DNA of 45,146 nucleotides from CAZKEW01 sp964580435 (GCA_964580435.1 CAZOKP010000013.1:1-45146); one strand, 5' to 3'. Shown: positions 7,353 to 16,314, numbered from the stretch's first letter. Made by a program: numbers and translations. Notes: a model not told the origin generated them from the sequence alone.

Positions 7353-8813
7353 ATGAAAAGCAAGCTGTTCCAAACCAAGAGTATGGAAGATCTTTCGAGG
7401 GAGGCGACGGCGACAACTCACGGGCTCAAACGAGTTCTGGGGCCCTGGCACCTCATCTTCCTCGGCATCGGAGCCATTGTTGGCGCCGGCATTTTTGTTA
7501 TCATCGGGCATGCCGCAGCGCAATATGCCGGGCCCGCCGTAACTCTTTCCTTTGTCCTTGCTGCCCTGGCCTGCTCTTTTGCCGGGCTCTGCTACGCCGA
7601 GTTCGCCTCGCTCATCCCGATCGCCGGAAGCGCCTATACGTATGCGTACGCCACGCTGGGGGAATTCTTGGCCTGGATCATCGGCTGGGACCTGATCCTC
7701 GAGTTTTCCCTGGGCGCGACCACTGTCTCGATCGGCTGGTCCGGCTACATGGTCAGTTTTCTCAAAGACGTGGGCCTTACGTTTCCAGCCCGCCTTGCGG
7801 CCGCGCCTTTTGCCTTCGACCCTCATCATCAAACTTGGACGGCTACGGGCGCGCTGTTCAACCTTCCGGCCTTCCTTATCATTGCTATTATCACGGTCCT
7901 CCTCGTCATCGGGATCAAGGAATCGGCGACGGTCAACGTCGTCATTGTCTTCCTTAAGATCACGATCATCCTTATCTTCATCGGCGTCGGCCTGTTCTTC
8001 GTCAAGCCGGAGCTGTGGAAGCCTTTTATCCCGGCCAACCAGGGCGGTTTCGGGTTCTTCGGCCTCAGCGGAATCTTGCGAGGCGCAGGAGTCATGTTCT
8101 TTGCCTACATTGGTTTTGACACTGTTTCCACTTTCGCGCAGGAAGCTAAGAATCCCCAAAAAGATATGCCCCGGGGAATTCTCGGTAGCCTATTTATCTG
8201 CACGGCCATTTACATCGCTTTTTCCCTGGTCTTGACCGGCGTCGTCCATTACTCCAAGTTGAATGTGGCTGCTCCGGTGGCCCTCGCGATCGATGCCATG
8301 AGGCTTTTTTGGCTCTCACCAATGATAAAGATCGCGGCTGTCGTGGGCTTGCTCTCGGTGATAATTGTCCAGCTGATGGGACAGTCGCGCATTTTCTTTT
8401 CCATGGGTACAGACGGGCTGCTTCCGCGGGCCGCTTCCAAGGTTCACCCTAAGTTCAGGACTCCTTATGTGACGACGATTGTGACTGGGTTCGTTGTGGC
8501 CATCGCTGCTGCGCTCTTGCCTATCGGCGTCGCCGGCGAGCTGGTCAGTATCGGGACCCTCCTCGCCTTTGTGATCGTCTGCTGCGGAGTGCTCGTCCTT
8601 CGCTACACGCACCCGGAAATCCCCCGGCCGTTCAGAACGCCCGGCGTTCCGTTCATTCCGGTCCTGGGCATGCTTTCCTGTTTTTATCTGATGATCGGGC
8701 TTCCCAAGGACACCTGGATCCGGCTGCTCGGATGGATAGTTTTGGGGATCGTGATCTATTTTTTCTACGGCATCCGCAAAAGCAAGTTGAGGCAGCAGAA
8801 TTCAGAACCGTAA
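7353..8813 (+). CDS. APC-family amino acid permease (cationic amino acid transporter type)
   Basis: The 486-residue, very hydrophobic protein has about 12 membrane segments. Near residues 30-55 it shows the APC signature (GIGAIVGAGIFVIIGHAA), followed by the second-helix pattern SFVLAALACSFAGLCYAEFAS. The overall layout resembles the YfnA/CAT branch, whose members import amino acids by proton symport or exchange across the inner membrane. It begins 10 bases after the M20 amidohydrolase and is almost certainly co-transcribed with it, so a peptide- or amide-derived amino acid is the likely cargo. The C-terminus is short and basic (residues about 475-486). The family is secure; the specificity is not. 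Confidence 0.88.
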   Translation: MKSKLFQTKSMEDLSREATATTHGLKRVLGPWHLIFLGIGAIVGAGIFVIIGHAAAQYAGPAVTLSFVLAALACSFAGLCYAEFASLIPIAGSAYTYAYATLGEFLAWIIGWDLILEFSLGATTVSIGWSGYMVSFLKDVGLTFPARLAAAPFAFDPHHQTWTATGALFNLPAFLIIAIITVLLVIGIKESATVNVVIVFLKITIILIFIGVGLFFVKPELWKPFIPANQGGFGFFGLSGILRGAGVMFFAYIGFDTVSTFAQEAKNPQKDMPRGILGSLFICTAIYIAFSLVLTGVVHYSKLNVAAPVALAIDAMRLFWLSPMIKIAAVVGLLSVIIVQLMGQSRIFFSMGTDGLLPRAASKVHPKFRTPYVTTIVTGFVVAIAAALLPIGVAGELVSIGTLLAFVIVCCGVLVLRYTHPEIPRPFRTPGVPFIPVLGMLSCFYLMIGLPKDTWIRLLGWIVLGIVIYFFYGIRKSKLRQQNSEP

Positions 8814-8856
8814 AAGGCCGCCAGAGAAATATTTCGAAAAGAAGAGGAGAGTCAGG

Positions 8857-11802
8857 ATGTTGAGACCAAAAGTCATAATTGCCGGGCTCATTTTTTTGTT
8901 GGTCGTCCAGGTCATCAGCCTTCAGGCCCACTCCCCCGAAAAAACACGGACGCTCACTTTTGATGTTGCCCAGGCGCCGTTTTTTGTTCAGGAAGGCGGG
9001 ATGCTCAAGCAGATGTTCAAAGTCCGTTTTGATAACTCGGGCGGAGAGACGAAGGCCGACCTGAGAACGAAGATCGGTTCCGAGGAATCAAGAACGGCGT
9101 TGAGCTCGATTCCTTCGGGCAAGAGTGAACAAATAATTTATCTTCCAGAAATAAAGAACCCCGTTGCGGCGAAATTTTTGCTTCGGGCCGGAAGCCAGAC
9201 TTTTGAATTAGAAAAAGCGCTTCAGCCCGGGCGGAAATGGACGATCTACCTATTCCATCATTCCCATACGGACATCGGATATACCGACCTCCAGACCCGG
9301 ATCTCAAAAAAACATGCCGAGTATCTTGATTCCGTTATCCAGTATTGCCGCGAGACGGAGAACTATCCCGATGACGCCAAATTTCGCTGGAACGTCGAGG
9401 TCGCCTGGAGTGTGGAAAGCTATATCAAGCAGAGGCCGGAGGCCAAGGTGAAGGAGCTCATGGACCTTGTCAAAAAGGGGAGAGTCGATGTGGGAGCCTG
9501 GTATGTTCAGCTTTCGGATATGTTCAGCCACGAAGAACTTGTCCGGGCGACCTACCTGGCCAGAGAGCTCAGCCGCAAGTACGGCATCGTTATCTCAAGC
9601 GCTATGAACAACGATGTCACAGGCTTCAGCTGGGCTGTGCCTCTTATCCTGAGCCGGTCCGGCGTCCGGTATTTCGCCACGGGCATCAACGAGGACCGCG
9701 CCCGGGCGCCCCTGCGCCGTCCCTGTGCGTTCTATTGGGAAGCACCGGACGGAAGCCGGATCCTCCACTGGAACGGCGAGCATTACCTTTTCGGTAATTA
9801 CGGGCTGCGCCTGAACGAGGGAGAGGCCAAAAGCCGGCCGGAGATTGAAAAATATCTCATGGGCCTCGAGGGCCGAGAAGATTATCCCTATGACCTCGTT
9901 GCTCTTAACATTAGCGGTTATGTCACCGATAATTCTCCTCCCGGGCGAGAGCTTTCCGACATCGTCCGCGATTGGAACGCGCGCTGGGCCTATCCGAGAA
10001 TACGGCTGGCGCTCGTGCCGGAGTTCTTCAAAGCGCTGGAGAAAAAGTTCGCCGGCCGGATGCCGACTTACAGACTGGGCTGGCCCGATTATTGGACGGA
10101 CGGAGCCGCTTCAGCCGCTTATGAGACCGGGCTTAACCGCTTGACGCACAATGATCTGCTGACTGCAGAGAAGCTGGCGACGATCGCCGCAGATCTCAGT
10201 CCCAAGTTCAGATATCCGGACGCTGAATTAAAAGAAGCCTACAGCAACTCCATGCTCTTTGACGAGCATACCTGGGGAGCCGCGGGCAGCATCTCCGCCC
10301 CGGACTCCGAGTCCGCCAGAGGCCAGTGGGCGCTAAAATCCAGTTATTCTTATATTGCCGGCGAAATCAGCCGGAACCTGTTGAACCAGAGTCTTAGGGT
10401 GATCGCCTACCAGATTCCCAAGACGGAGAAGTTTTCGTTCGCTGTTTTTAACCCTCTCTCCTGGACGAGGACGGATGTCGTGAAGGTGGCTTTGCCCGAC
10501 CCGCTAGTGGAGAAGAAAGGAAGATTCCGGCTGATTGATAAGCGGACGGGCCGGGAAGAAAGCTTCCAGCTTCTCGACGAGGGGACGATCCTGTTGCCTG
10601 CCAGGGATATCCCGCCTTTTGGCTATGCCGTTTACGCGGTCTCCCTGGATAAAGCTCCGGAGCCTGCTGCAGCGAACATCCCGGTCGGAAAGAATTCGAT
10701 CGAGAATGATTTCTACAAAGTTGTGCTCGACCCCGTCTCCGGCGGGATCAAGAGCATCTACGACAAGAAAGAGAAAGCAGAGTTTGTGGATGCGTCCAGC
10801 CTGTATAAGTTAAATCAATATGTTTACGAGAACCCGGAAGGGGGCCGGCCGGCTGTGGACGATAAGCAGAAAAGGGCCGTCTTCAAGCGGGCGAGCCCAA
10901 ACTCGGCCAAAATATCGCCGGGTTTGCAGGGGCCTCTGACCTCGAGCCTGAAAATACAGGCCACGGCGCCGGGTTGTCTGGATATTGAGAGCGAGGTCTT
11001 CCTTTACAGGGATGTAAAACGGGTCGAGATCGCGAACCGCCTCCGCAAGAGGGAGACGCTCGAGCCCGAGGCGGTTTATTTCGCCTTTCCTTTCAAAGTC
11101 GAGGGAGGGACGTTCGTCTTTGAGATTGCCGACGGCATGATGCGGCCCGAAGTCGACCAGCTTCCAGGGACGACGCGGGACTGGCAGACCGTCCAGCACT
11201 GGGTTGAGGTATCCAACCAGAATCGAAGCTTAGTCTGGTCTCCCGTCCAGGCGCCGCTCGTTCAGTTCTGCGATATCAACACCGGAAAGTGGTTGAAGAA
11301 GCTTGAGATCACTAATTCTACACTTTTCTCCTATGCCATGAACAATTACTGGTATACCAATTTTAAGGCCAGCCAGGGAGGTTTGGTAAGATTCGGATAC
11401 GCCTTGACAACGCGGGCCGGCGGCTCTGATCCCGTGGAGTCCGGCCATTTCGGCTGGGAAATCCATACTCCTCTCGTGGCCGCCTGGATTCCCGACGGGA
11501 CCAGTGGAACGTTGAAAGGGACCGGAGAATCTTTCTTCCGCGTCGACCAGCCGCATGTCATTCTCCAGTCGGTGAAAAAGGCCGAGGACGGACAGGGGGT
11601 CATCCTCAGGCTGAGGGAAATCGGAGGGAAGAACGCTGAGGTCCGGGTCAAGAGCCCGCTTTTTCCGCCGGGTAAGTTTTCTGCCGTGCTGACGGATATG
11701 GGAGAGATGAACGAGAAACCGGCCGCGGCTTCCGGAGATGAGATCATCGTTCCGGTCAGGGCGTGGAGCATCCAGACCGTACGTCTAGTGCGGGCGAAGT
11801 AG
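8857..11802 (+). CDS. Exported glycoside hydrolase family 38 alpha-mannosidase-like protein
   Basis: The 981-residue protein starts after a GAGGAG site 7 bases upstream and has a signal peptide (about 1-26). After a short beta-rich N-terminal region comes the GH38 catalytic domain. HSHTD supplies zinc ligands H137 and D139, NNDVTGFSW supplies the probable nucleophile D253, and DEHTWG supplies the last zinc ligand at H471. A middle helical domain and a long beta-sandwich C-terminus follow, as in the family. GH38 enzymes release alpha-linked mannose with retention of configuration using zinc. The signal peptide suggests action in the periplasm or outside the cell on mannose-containing glycans. 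It lies 43 bases after the permease and could be in the same transcript. Whether the true substrate is mannose cannot be told from sequence. Confidence 0.85.
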   Translation: MLRPKVIIAGLIFLLVVQVISLQAHSPEKTRTLTFDVAQAPFFVQEGGMLKQMFKVRFDNSGGETKADLRTKIGSEESRTALSSIPSGKSEQIIYLPEIKNPVAAKFLLRAGSQTFELEKALQPGRKWTIYLFHHSHTDIGYTDLQTRISKKHAEYLDSVIQYCRETENYPDDAKFRWNVEVAWSVESYIKQRPEAKVKELMDLVKKGRVDVGAWYVQLSDMFSHEELVRATYLARELSRKYGIVISSAMNNDVTGFSWAVPLILSRSGVRYFATGINEDRARAPLRRPCAFYWEAPDGSRILHWNGEHYLFGNYGLRLNEGEAKSRPEIEKYLMGLEGREDYPYDLVALNISGYVTDNSPPGRELSDIVRDWNARWAYPRIRLALVPEFFKALEKKFAGRMPTYRLGWPDYWTDGAASAAYETGLNRLTHNDLLTAEKLATIAADLSPKFRYPDAELKEAYSNSMLFDEHTWGAAGSISAPDSESARGQWALKSSYSYIAGEISRNLLNQSLRVIAYQIPKTEKFSFAVFNPLSWTRTDVVKVALPDPLVEKKGRFRLIDKRTGREESFQLLDEGTILLPARDIPPFGYAVYAVSLDKAPEPAAANIPVGKNSIENDFYKVVLDPVSGGIKSIYDKKEKAEFVDASSLYKLNQYVYENPEGGRPAVDDKQKRAVFKRASPNSAKISPGLQGPLTSSLKIQATAPGCLDIESEVFLYRDVKRVEIANRLRKRETLEPEAVYFAFPFKVEGGTFVFEIADGMMRPEVDQLPGTTRDWQTVQHWVEVSNQNRSLVWSPVQAPLVQFCDINTGKWLKKLEITNSTLFSYAMNNYWYTNFKASQGGLVRFGYALTTRAGGSDPVESGHFGWEIHTPLVAAWIPDGTSGTLKGTGESFFRVDQPHVILQSVKKAEDGQGVILRLREIGGKNAEVRVKSPLFPPGKFSAVLTDMGEMNEKPAAASGDEIIVPVRAWSIQTVRLVRAK

Positions 11803-11831
11803 ATTCGACTGAATACGCTTGCCTCGGTTTG

Positions 11832-13178
11832 ATGAAAGTTCTGCTAATTCAGCCGCCTCTTGAGGATTTTTATACCACGCCCATCCGGCTCTACCCGTTG
11901 GGGTTGTTGTATGCGGCCCGAGTTTTGGAGGATGCGGACGCGACCGTGGAAATCCTTGATTGCCTCGCGCCGCTCAAGAAGCGGAGGATTGCCATCCCGG
12001 CGAGTTTCAGCTATCTTCCGCCTCTCGGCGAGGTTCCCCATTTCTTCAAAGGCTATTACAGGTTCGGGATCGAGGATGCGGAGATTCTCTCGCGCATCAA
12101 GGCTTTCGGGCCTGACCTCATCGGCATTTCCTCTCAATGCACAGCTTACTATAAGAGTATTGAGGCACTTGTCCGGCTCATCAAAAGGGAATTCGCCGTC
12201 CCCGTCTTTCTCGGAGGGAACCATGCCACGGTTTTTGCCTCGGAGATCAGGCGGCGCACCCCTGAGATAGATCATGTGCTTTTCGGACCGGCAGAGGATT
12301 GCCTGCCGGAATTCTTGAACTCGTTCGAGAAGGGGAGTGCCGGGCAAAAAGTAGATTGGAGAAAAATCGAGCCTTCCCACCATCTTTTAAAGGGGGAGGA
12401 TTATAGAATCGGGAGGAAGAACTACATTTCCCTGACTGCCAGCCGGGGCTGTCCCTGGGGCTGCGAGTTTTGCAGCGTCCACCGGATGTTCGGAAAAGAA
12501 ATCAGCTATCGCGCCATCGATTCCCTCTTGGCTGAGATGCGCCGAAATTACGAAAAGAAGGGAACGCGGGTTTTCAATTTCGAGGACGATAACCTCTCCT
12601 TTGACAAAAAGTGGTTCCTGGAATTCCTCGCGGCCGTGGCGGCTAAGCCGGGGTTCAAGGGCATCGAACTCACGGCGATGAACGGGCTCTGCTATCCCAC
12701 TCTGGACGAAGACGTACTCCTGGCGATGAGGCGGGCGGGGTTCAGAGAGCTCAACCTGTCCCTTGTCAGCCGGGATCCGGACCTGCAGAAAAAATTCCGC
12801 AGGCCCTACTTAACCGATAGTTTCGATAAATTTTATAAACTTATCGAAGCTGCGCAAAAGCTTTCCTTTTTTATTACCGTCTACATCATTATCGGCCTTC
12901 CCGGCCAGACGTTCGTTGAGGTCAAGGAGAGCATTGATTATCTCCTGGGCCTGGGTGTGCTTGTCGGGCCGTCGATTTTCTATCTCTCCCCCGGGAGCAG
13001 CCTCTACGAGAAGACGGAACTCGCGCCGGCGCTAAAAGACGACTGGAATCTCTATCGGTCCTCGGCTTTCGCCATTGAGACCGAAGATCTTAGCCGGGGC
13101 CAGCTGCTGTCCCTTTTTTCCTACGTCCGGCAAAAAAACTTGGGCAACCGCCCCCAACCAAGATCAGGGTCAGGTTAG
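11832..13178 (+). CDS. B12-binding domain radical SAM protein
   Basis: The probable start is the ATG at 11832, where homology-like sequence begins (MKVLLIQPPLEDFYTTP); an open frame upstream overlaps the mannosidase end and is not used. The protein is 448 residues. The N-terminal 150 or so residues resemble a Rossmann-type cobalamin-binding domain (PIRLYPLGLLYAARVL, then DLIGISSQCTAYY). The radical SAM core has the cluster-binding cysteines C207, C211 and C214 in SRGCPWGCEFCS. Such proteins often perform methylations or ring chemistry on unknown substrates. Its 3' end overlaps the 3' end of the opposing aldolase gene by 4 bases. There is no strong ribosome binding site, so it may depend on translation of the mannosidase just upstream. 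Confidence 0.82.
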   Translation: MKVLLIQPPLEDFYTTPIRLYPLGLLYAARVLEDADATVEILDCLAPLKKRRIAIPASFSYLPPLGEVPHFFKGYYRFGIEDAEILSRIKAFGPDLIGISSQCTAYYKSIEALVRLIKREFAVPVFLGGNHATVFASEIRRRTPEIDHVLFGPAEDCLPEFLNSFEKGSAGQKVDWRKIEPSHHLLKGEDYRIGRKNYISLTASRGCPWGCEFCSVHRMFGKEISYRAIDSLLAEMRRNYEKKGTRVFNFEDDNLSFDKKWFLEFLAAVAAKPGFKGIELTAMNGLCYPTLDEDVLLAMRRAGFRELNLSLVSRDPDLQKKFRRPYLTDSFDKFYKLIEAAQKLSFFITVYIIIGLPGQTFVEVKESIDYLLGLGVLVGPSIFYLSPGSSLYEKTELAPALKDDWNLYRSSAFAIETEDLSRGQLLSLFSYVRQKNLGNRPQPRSGSG

Positions 13179-14590
13179 TCGGCCAGATCTTTGACGGATT
13201 CTTTCTTGCCGGTCTTGATTCCGCCGGCCGGAAGCGGCCGCTGAATTTCTATCGGCTTGACAAATCTCTTCACGATCTCCGTCGTGTCGGCGACGCCGAG
13301 CTGTTCGAGCAGGAAGGAGAAATTCTTCTCCAGGTCTCGGCCGATCGCCTCGAGCGCCTCTTTCGGCAGGGACCAGAAGTGCTGCTTGAAGGGGCCGACG
13401 GCTTTCTTTCGCGTCTTGTAGATGAACTGAGCCTCTGTGTCCTTGGGTTTGCGCTCGTCGGCCGCATGGATTTTCACCCAGGCGTACATCTCTTCGCGCA
13501 GGGACTCGGGAACTGAGGGATGTTCGATGATGAGCGTCTGAAACGCGGTCGCCAGATGCACTTCGCATGTCCCGGCCTCGACAAATTTGTGGAAGGCGGC
13601 GTCAGGCAGGGTGCTCGCGCCGTGCTGGACAGCTCCGCCCAGGCCGTATTCCAGACGGGCTTTTTCGCCGAGGATACGAAGCGTGTCGAAATCGATGGCC
13701 ACTTTGGCAAGGGTTCCGTCGGGAAGAACCACTCCGCCGTGGCTTGTCCCCGTCTGGATGCTGATTTTGCTGATGCCCGCATGACCGCCGCGCCGGGCGT
13801 TATACCCACTCATAAAAGCATCCAGGTCTTCCGGTGTGCTGTTTTTTTGGCCGACCTCGCCGATCTCACCGCCGATAGAGATCGTCACTCCCGCGGGTTC
13901 TTGGCCGCGGATGAACCGCGTGAAATCTTCGCACAGTTCATAGTTGGTTCTTTGTTGCTCATCGAGCGTCGGCTTGCTGAGGTCGACCAGAGTCGAGGTA
14001 TCGATATCGATGTTGTAAAACCCGGCTGCCACGGCTTCGATGATCAGGTCGCGGATGGCTTTGATCTCCGCCTGTGGGTTGGCCGAATATTTTTTGGTTG
14101 AGGTCTGGAAGTGGTCGCCCTGGATGAAAAGAGGCCCGCGAAAGCCTTCTCTCATGGCTGCGGCCAGCACGGCCGAGGCATATTCGGCGGGACGCTGGTC
14201 GGTATAGCCGATCTCGGAGCGGGCGATCTCGAAAATCAAGGCGCCGGCGTCGAGTTTCCGGGCCGCCCGGAAGACGGCGCGGGCCGAGTCGTAAGCCAGC
14301 ATCCGGAGGTTGATCGCCGGAACGGTAAAGGGCCTGCCGACCTCGCCGCGTCCCCGGGCCATATAGAGGTCATGGATGGAGGCCGGCCGGATTCCGAGCG
14401 ATTGGGCCGTCTCCCAGATGAGCCAGCGGGCCGCGGCCTGCGTTTCGGCGTCGCCGAAGACGGCTTCGCGGATCAGATTATCCAGGGTTTCGGTGAGTCT
14501 TTTTTCGTCTTTGACAGAAATACGCTCCCCTTTAAGCTCGAGGATCCCTTGATAAGATGTCATCAGCTTTTCCAAGGCTTTTGTGGCCAT
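13175..14590 (-). CDS. Class II fructose-bisphosphate aldolase family protein
   Basis: The start is set at 14590, 7 bases after an AAGGAGAA site; the frame is open 10 codons further but without support. The protein has 471 residues, longer than the usual 280-360 of class II aldolases. Zinc-site and phosphate-site type motifs are visible: IQGDHFQTS near residue 155, a glycine-rich IGGEIGEVG, then QTGTSHGGVVLPDG and the QHGAST segment. Class II aldolases cleave ketose bisphosphates to dihydroxyacetone phosphate and an aldehyde; this long branch may use a sugar other than fructose 1,6-bisphosphate. It lies 16 bases downstream of a small membrane protein gene and converges with the radical SAM gene. 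The family is secure and the substrate open. Confidence 0.78.
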   Translation of the reverse strand: MATKALEKLMTSYQGILELKGERISVKDEKRLTETLDNLIREAVFGDAETQAAARWLIWETAQSLGIRPASIHDLYMARGRGEVGRPFTVPAINLRMLAYDSARAVFRAARKLDAGALIFEIARSEIGYTDQRPAEYASAVLAAAMREGFRGPLFIQGDHFQTSTKKYSANPQAEIKAIRDLIIEAVAAGFYNIDIDTSTLVDLSKPTLDEQQRTNYELCEDFTRFIRGQEPAGVTISIGGEIGEVGQKNSTPEDLDAFMSGYNARRGGHAGISKISIQTGTSHGGVVLPDGTLAKVAIDFDTLRILGEKARLEYGLGGAVQHGASTLPDAAFHKFVEAGTCEVHLATAFQTLIIEHPSVPESLREEMYAWVKIHAADERKPKDTEAQFIYKTRKKAVGPFKQHFWSLPKEALEAIGRDLEKNFSFLLEQLGVADTTEIVKRFVKPIEIQRPLPAGGIKTGKKESVKDLAD

Positions 14591-14606
14591 GTTCGGGTTC
14601 TCCTTC

Positions 14607-15089
14607 TCATTGGATTTCAAACTCCCCGGTGATCTCGGGGAGTGGCTTTTTCGAGTTGGGGGAGACGAAAAGACGATATTTCACCCGACTCTTCGGGCTG
14701 GGTGCGCTCCCGGAGGAGAGCACGGAGAGGGATTCCAGCAAGATTTTCTTCTTTTCTCCGGGCCGGAGCTCCCCGAGATCCCTGTCACCCCGGGCCACTT
14801 CCTGTCCGTTGCTTTCGACCACCAGCCAGAAATAGGTCTCTCGGATATCCCGCCGGCTTGAGTTTTCGTATTCAAGGAGCAGTCCGGGCGGAAACCGCGG
14901 GTTGATTTTGACAACCGTGACGCGGGCTCCTTTCCTGATCTCATTTTGGATGAGCCTGCTCTCTCTCCAGTCAAGGAAAATTCTGGCCGCTTGGGCCAGG
15001 ATCACTGCGGACGCAAGGACAATAAATGATATTTCAACGATGCGCTTGAGCTTCACTCTCTTACTTGCTTCGTCCGTTTCAATTGTCAC
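14607..15089 (-). CDS. Hypothetical protein with one N-terminal membrane helix
   Basis: The 160-residue frame begins at a GTG (15087-15089) with no clear ribosome binding site, so the start is uncertain. Residues about 17-40 form a hydrophobic helix after a basic segment, which predicts an inner-membrane anchor with the rest outside. The remainder (about 55-160) looks like a small beta-sandwich: alternating hydrophobic strands, LLLEYENSSRRDIRETYFWL, and a LGELRPGEKKKILLES strand pair resembling DUF-type cell-surface folds. I do not recognise the family. It is immediately upstream of the aldolase gene on the same strand (16-base gap) and probably co-transcribed, but no functional link is evident. 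Confidence 0.6.
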   Translation of the reverse strand: MTIETDEASKRVKLKRIVEISFIVLASAVILAQAARIFLDWRESRLIQNEIRKGARVTVVKINPRFPPGLLLEYENSSRRDIRETYFWLVVESNGQEVARGDRDLGELRPGEKKKILLESLSVLSSGSAPSPKSRVKYRLFVSPNSKKPLPEITGEFEIQ

Positions 15090-15191
15090 TGGCTAAATTT
15101 TAATCGTTCGGAGATAATTAATCAATCTTGAGAAGCCTGCCTTCTTGCGCAGATCCGAAGAGTGTCCCCTTAGGGAGCGTCCCCCAAACCT

Positions 15192-15220
15192 TTGACAGGC
15201 CGGGGAGGATATGCTATGTT
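15192..15220 (+). promoter_or_regulatory. Sigma-70 type promoter for the CsgG-like gene
   Basis: TTGACA at 15192-15197 and TATGTT at 15215-15220 are separated by exactly 17 bases and would start a transcript near 15227, about 35 bases before the gene at 15262. The -35 is a perfect match, the -10 four of six. Confidence 0.55.
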
Positions 15221-15261
15221 GACGGCGAAATGGTTCATCAAACCTGGAATAAGGAGGCCTC

Positions 15262-15984
15262 ATGAAGAAAATCATTTTTTTGTCTGTTGTGCTGCTCATA
15301 GTTATGGCCCTGTTCTTAGTTTCCGGCGTCGCCCAGGAAAAGCCTCGGATCGGCGTCCTGAGGTTTACCAACCATACCAGCGCCGGCTGGTGGAGCTGGT
15401 CGGTGGGCGAGGAGCTGTCCGATATGCTCGCTTCTGAGCTTGTCAGCACAGATTCTTTCCAGGTCCTGGAGAGAAAGGAGATCGATGCTGTCCTCGGCGA
15501 ACAGGACCTCGGCGCTTCTGGCCGGATCGACCCCGAAACCAAGGCCCAGATCGGCAAGATCAAGGGCGCCAGGTACCTCGTCGCGGCAACGGTCTCCGCC
15601 TATGAAGAGGGCGTCAAAGGAACCGGCGGGGGCGTCAGCTTCAAGGGGATCCGTGTCGGGGGTAAGCAGGACCGTGCTTACATCGCCGTGGACCTGAAGG
15701 TCATCGACACAGATACGGGGGAAATCGTGGATGCCCGAACAATCGAAGCCGAAGCCAAAGGCCAAGCGCTTGCTGCTGGGCTTTCTTACAAAAGCTTCTC
15801 CATTCACGGCGCGGATTACCAGAGAACCCCGGCAGGCAAAGCCATCCGGGCCTGCGTCGTCTACCTCTCCGAATACATGCAATGTTCTCTGGTTTACGGG
15901 AAGAGTGACAGCTGTATGAAGAAATGGGATGAGATGGAGCGGAAACGGAGGGAGAGAACCAAGGGCGCGATCAAGATTCAATAG
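15262..15984 (+). CDS. CsgG/HfaB-family exported protein
   Basis: The 240-residue protein has a signal peptide (about 1-24) and follows an AAGGAGG ribosome binding site. The mature part shows the CsgG-like pattern: RIGVLRFTNHT, a helix with ELSDMLASELV, FQVLERKEIDAVLGEQDL, a GARYLVAATVSAYE strand and DLKVIDTDTGEIVDARTIE. The family includes the curli secretion pore CsgG and the holdfast protein HfaB, as well as many uncharacterised periplasmic or outer-membrane proteins that share only this fold. No lipobox cysteine is present near the cleavage site, unlike CsgG itself, and no curli genes are nearby. A role as an envelope assembly factor is plausible but unproven. A good promoter lies just upstream, so it is a single-gene unit. 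Confidence 0.75.
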   Translation: MKKIIFLSVVLLIVMALFLVSGVAQEKPRIGVLRFTNHTSAGWWSWSVGEELSDMLASELVSTDSFQVLERKEIDAVLGEQDLGASGRIDPETKAQIGKIKGARYLVAATVSAYEEGVKGTGGGVSFKGIRVGGKQDRAYIAVDLKVIDTDTGEIVDARTIEAEAKGQALAAGLSYKSFSIHGADYQRTPAGKAIRACVVYLSEYMQCSLVYGKSDSCMKKWDEMERKRRERTKGAIKIQ

Positions 15985-16036
15985 CGCTTTCTTTTCCAGG
16001 ACCTTTAATCTTTTTTTGAAGACAACTCCGGTCTTC

Positions 16037-16075
16037 ATTTCCGTTTTTGATGACGTGGCGTATGGGGTTGATTCC
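16037..16075 (-). pseudogene. Relic of a second hutI-like C-terminus
   Basis: Read on the - strand, 13 codons give GINPIRHVIKNGN, matching GINPIRYIIKNGK near the end of the hutI gene on the other side of the gap. The nucleotide differences are mostly silent, as expected of a diverged coding copy. No longer match is seen to the left. It suggests a former tandem duplicate of hutI or a related amidohydrolase. Confidence 0.45.
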
Positions 16076-16181
16076 TGACTAATAAACAAGGTATCAGTAT
16101 CTAATTTGACATGAACTATTTAGGCTGATAAAATTTTATAATAATCTGGGAACTGAGTGCTAAATCGAACCTGAAAAGACT

Positions 16182-16281
16182 NNNNNNNNNNNNNNNNNNN
16201 NNNNNNNNNNNNNNNNNNNNNNNNNNNNNNNNNNNNNNNNNNNNNNNNNNNNNNNNNNNNNNNNNNNNNNNNNNNNNNNNN
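16182..16281. other. Assembly gap (100 N)
   Basis: One hundred undetermined bases of standard scaffold-gap size. Unlike the second gap, the flanks share no overlap, so true sequence of unknown length is missing here. The space from 15985 to 16314 otherwise contains only the hutI-like relic and a short palindrome. Confidence 0.95.
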
Positions 16282-16285
16282 AAAC

Positions 16286-16308
16286 GAAATTCACGGTCCC
16301 CGAATTTC
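16286..16308. terminator. Palindrome just after hutI, possible terminator or REP-like element
   Basis: GAAATTC at 16286-16292 pairs with GAATTTC at 16302-16308 around a 9-base loop (ACGGTCCCC). It begins 7 bases past the hutI stop and ends close to the gap. The stem is AT-rich and lacks a T-run, so termination is only a possibility; a repeated palindrome could also explain why the assembly broke here. Confidence 0.3.
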
Positions 16309-16314
16309 AGAATT

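Noticed and set aside
7182..8159. A 325-residue ORF on the - strand
   Set aside because: It is a low-complexity shadow of the M20/permease genes with charged repeats and no recognisable domain.
15316..16089. A 257-residue ORF opposite the CsgG-like gene
   Set aside because: The reading frame is the reverse of the CsgG-like gene and has no recognisable domain; only the 13-codon hutI-like piece nearby is in another frame.
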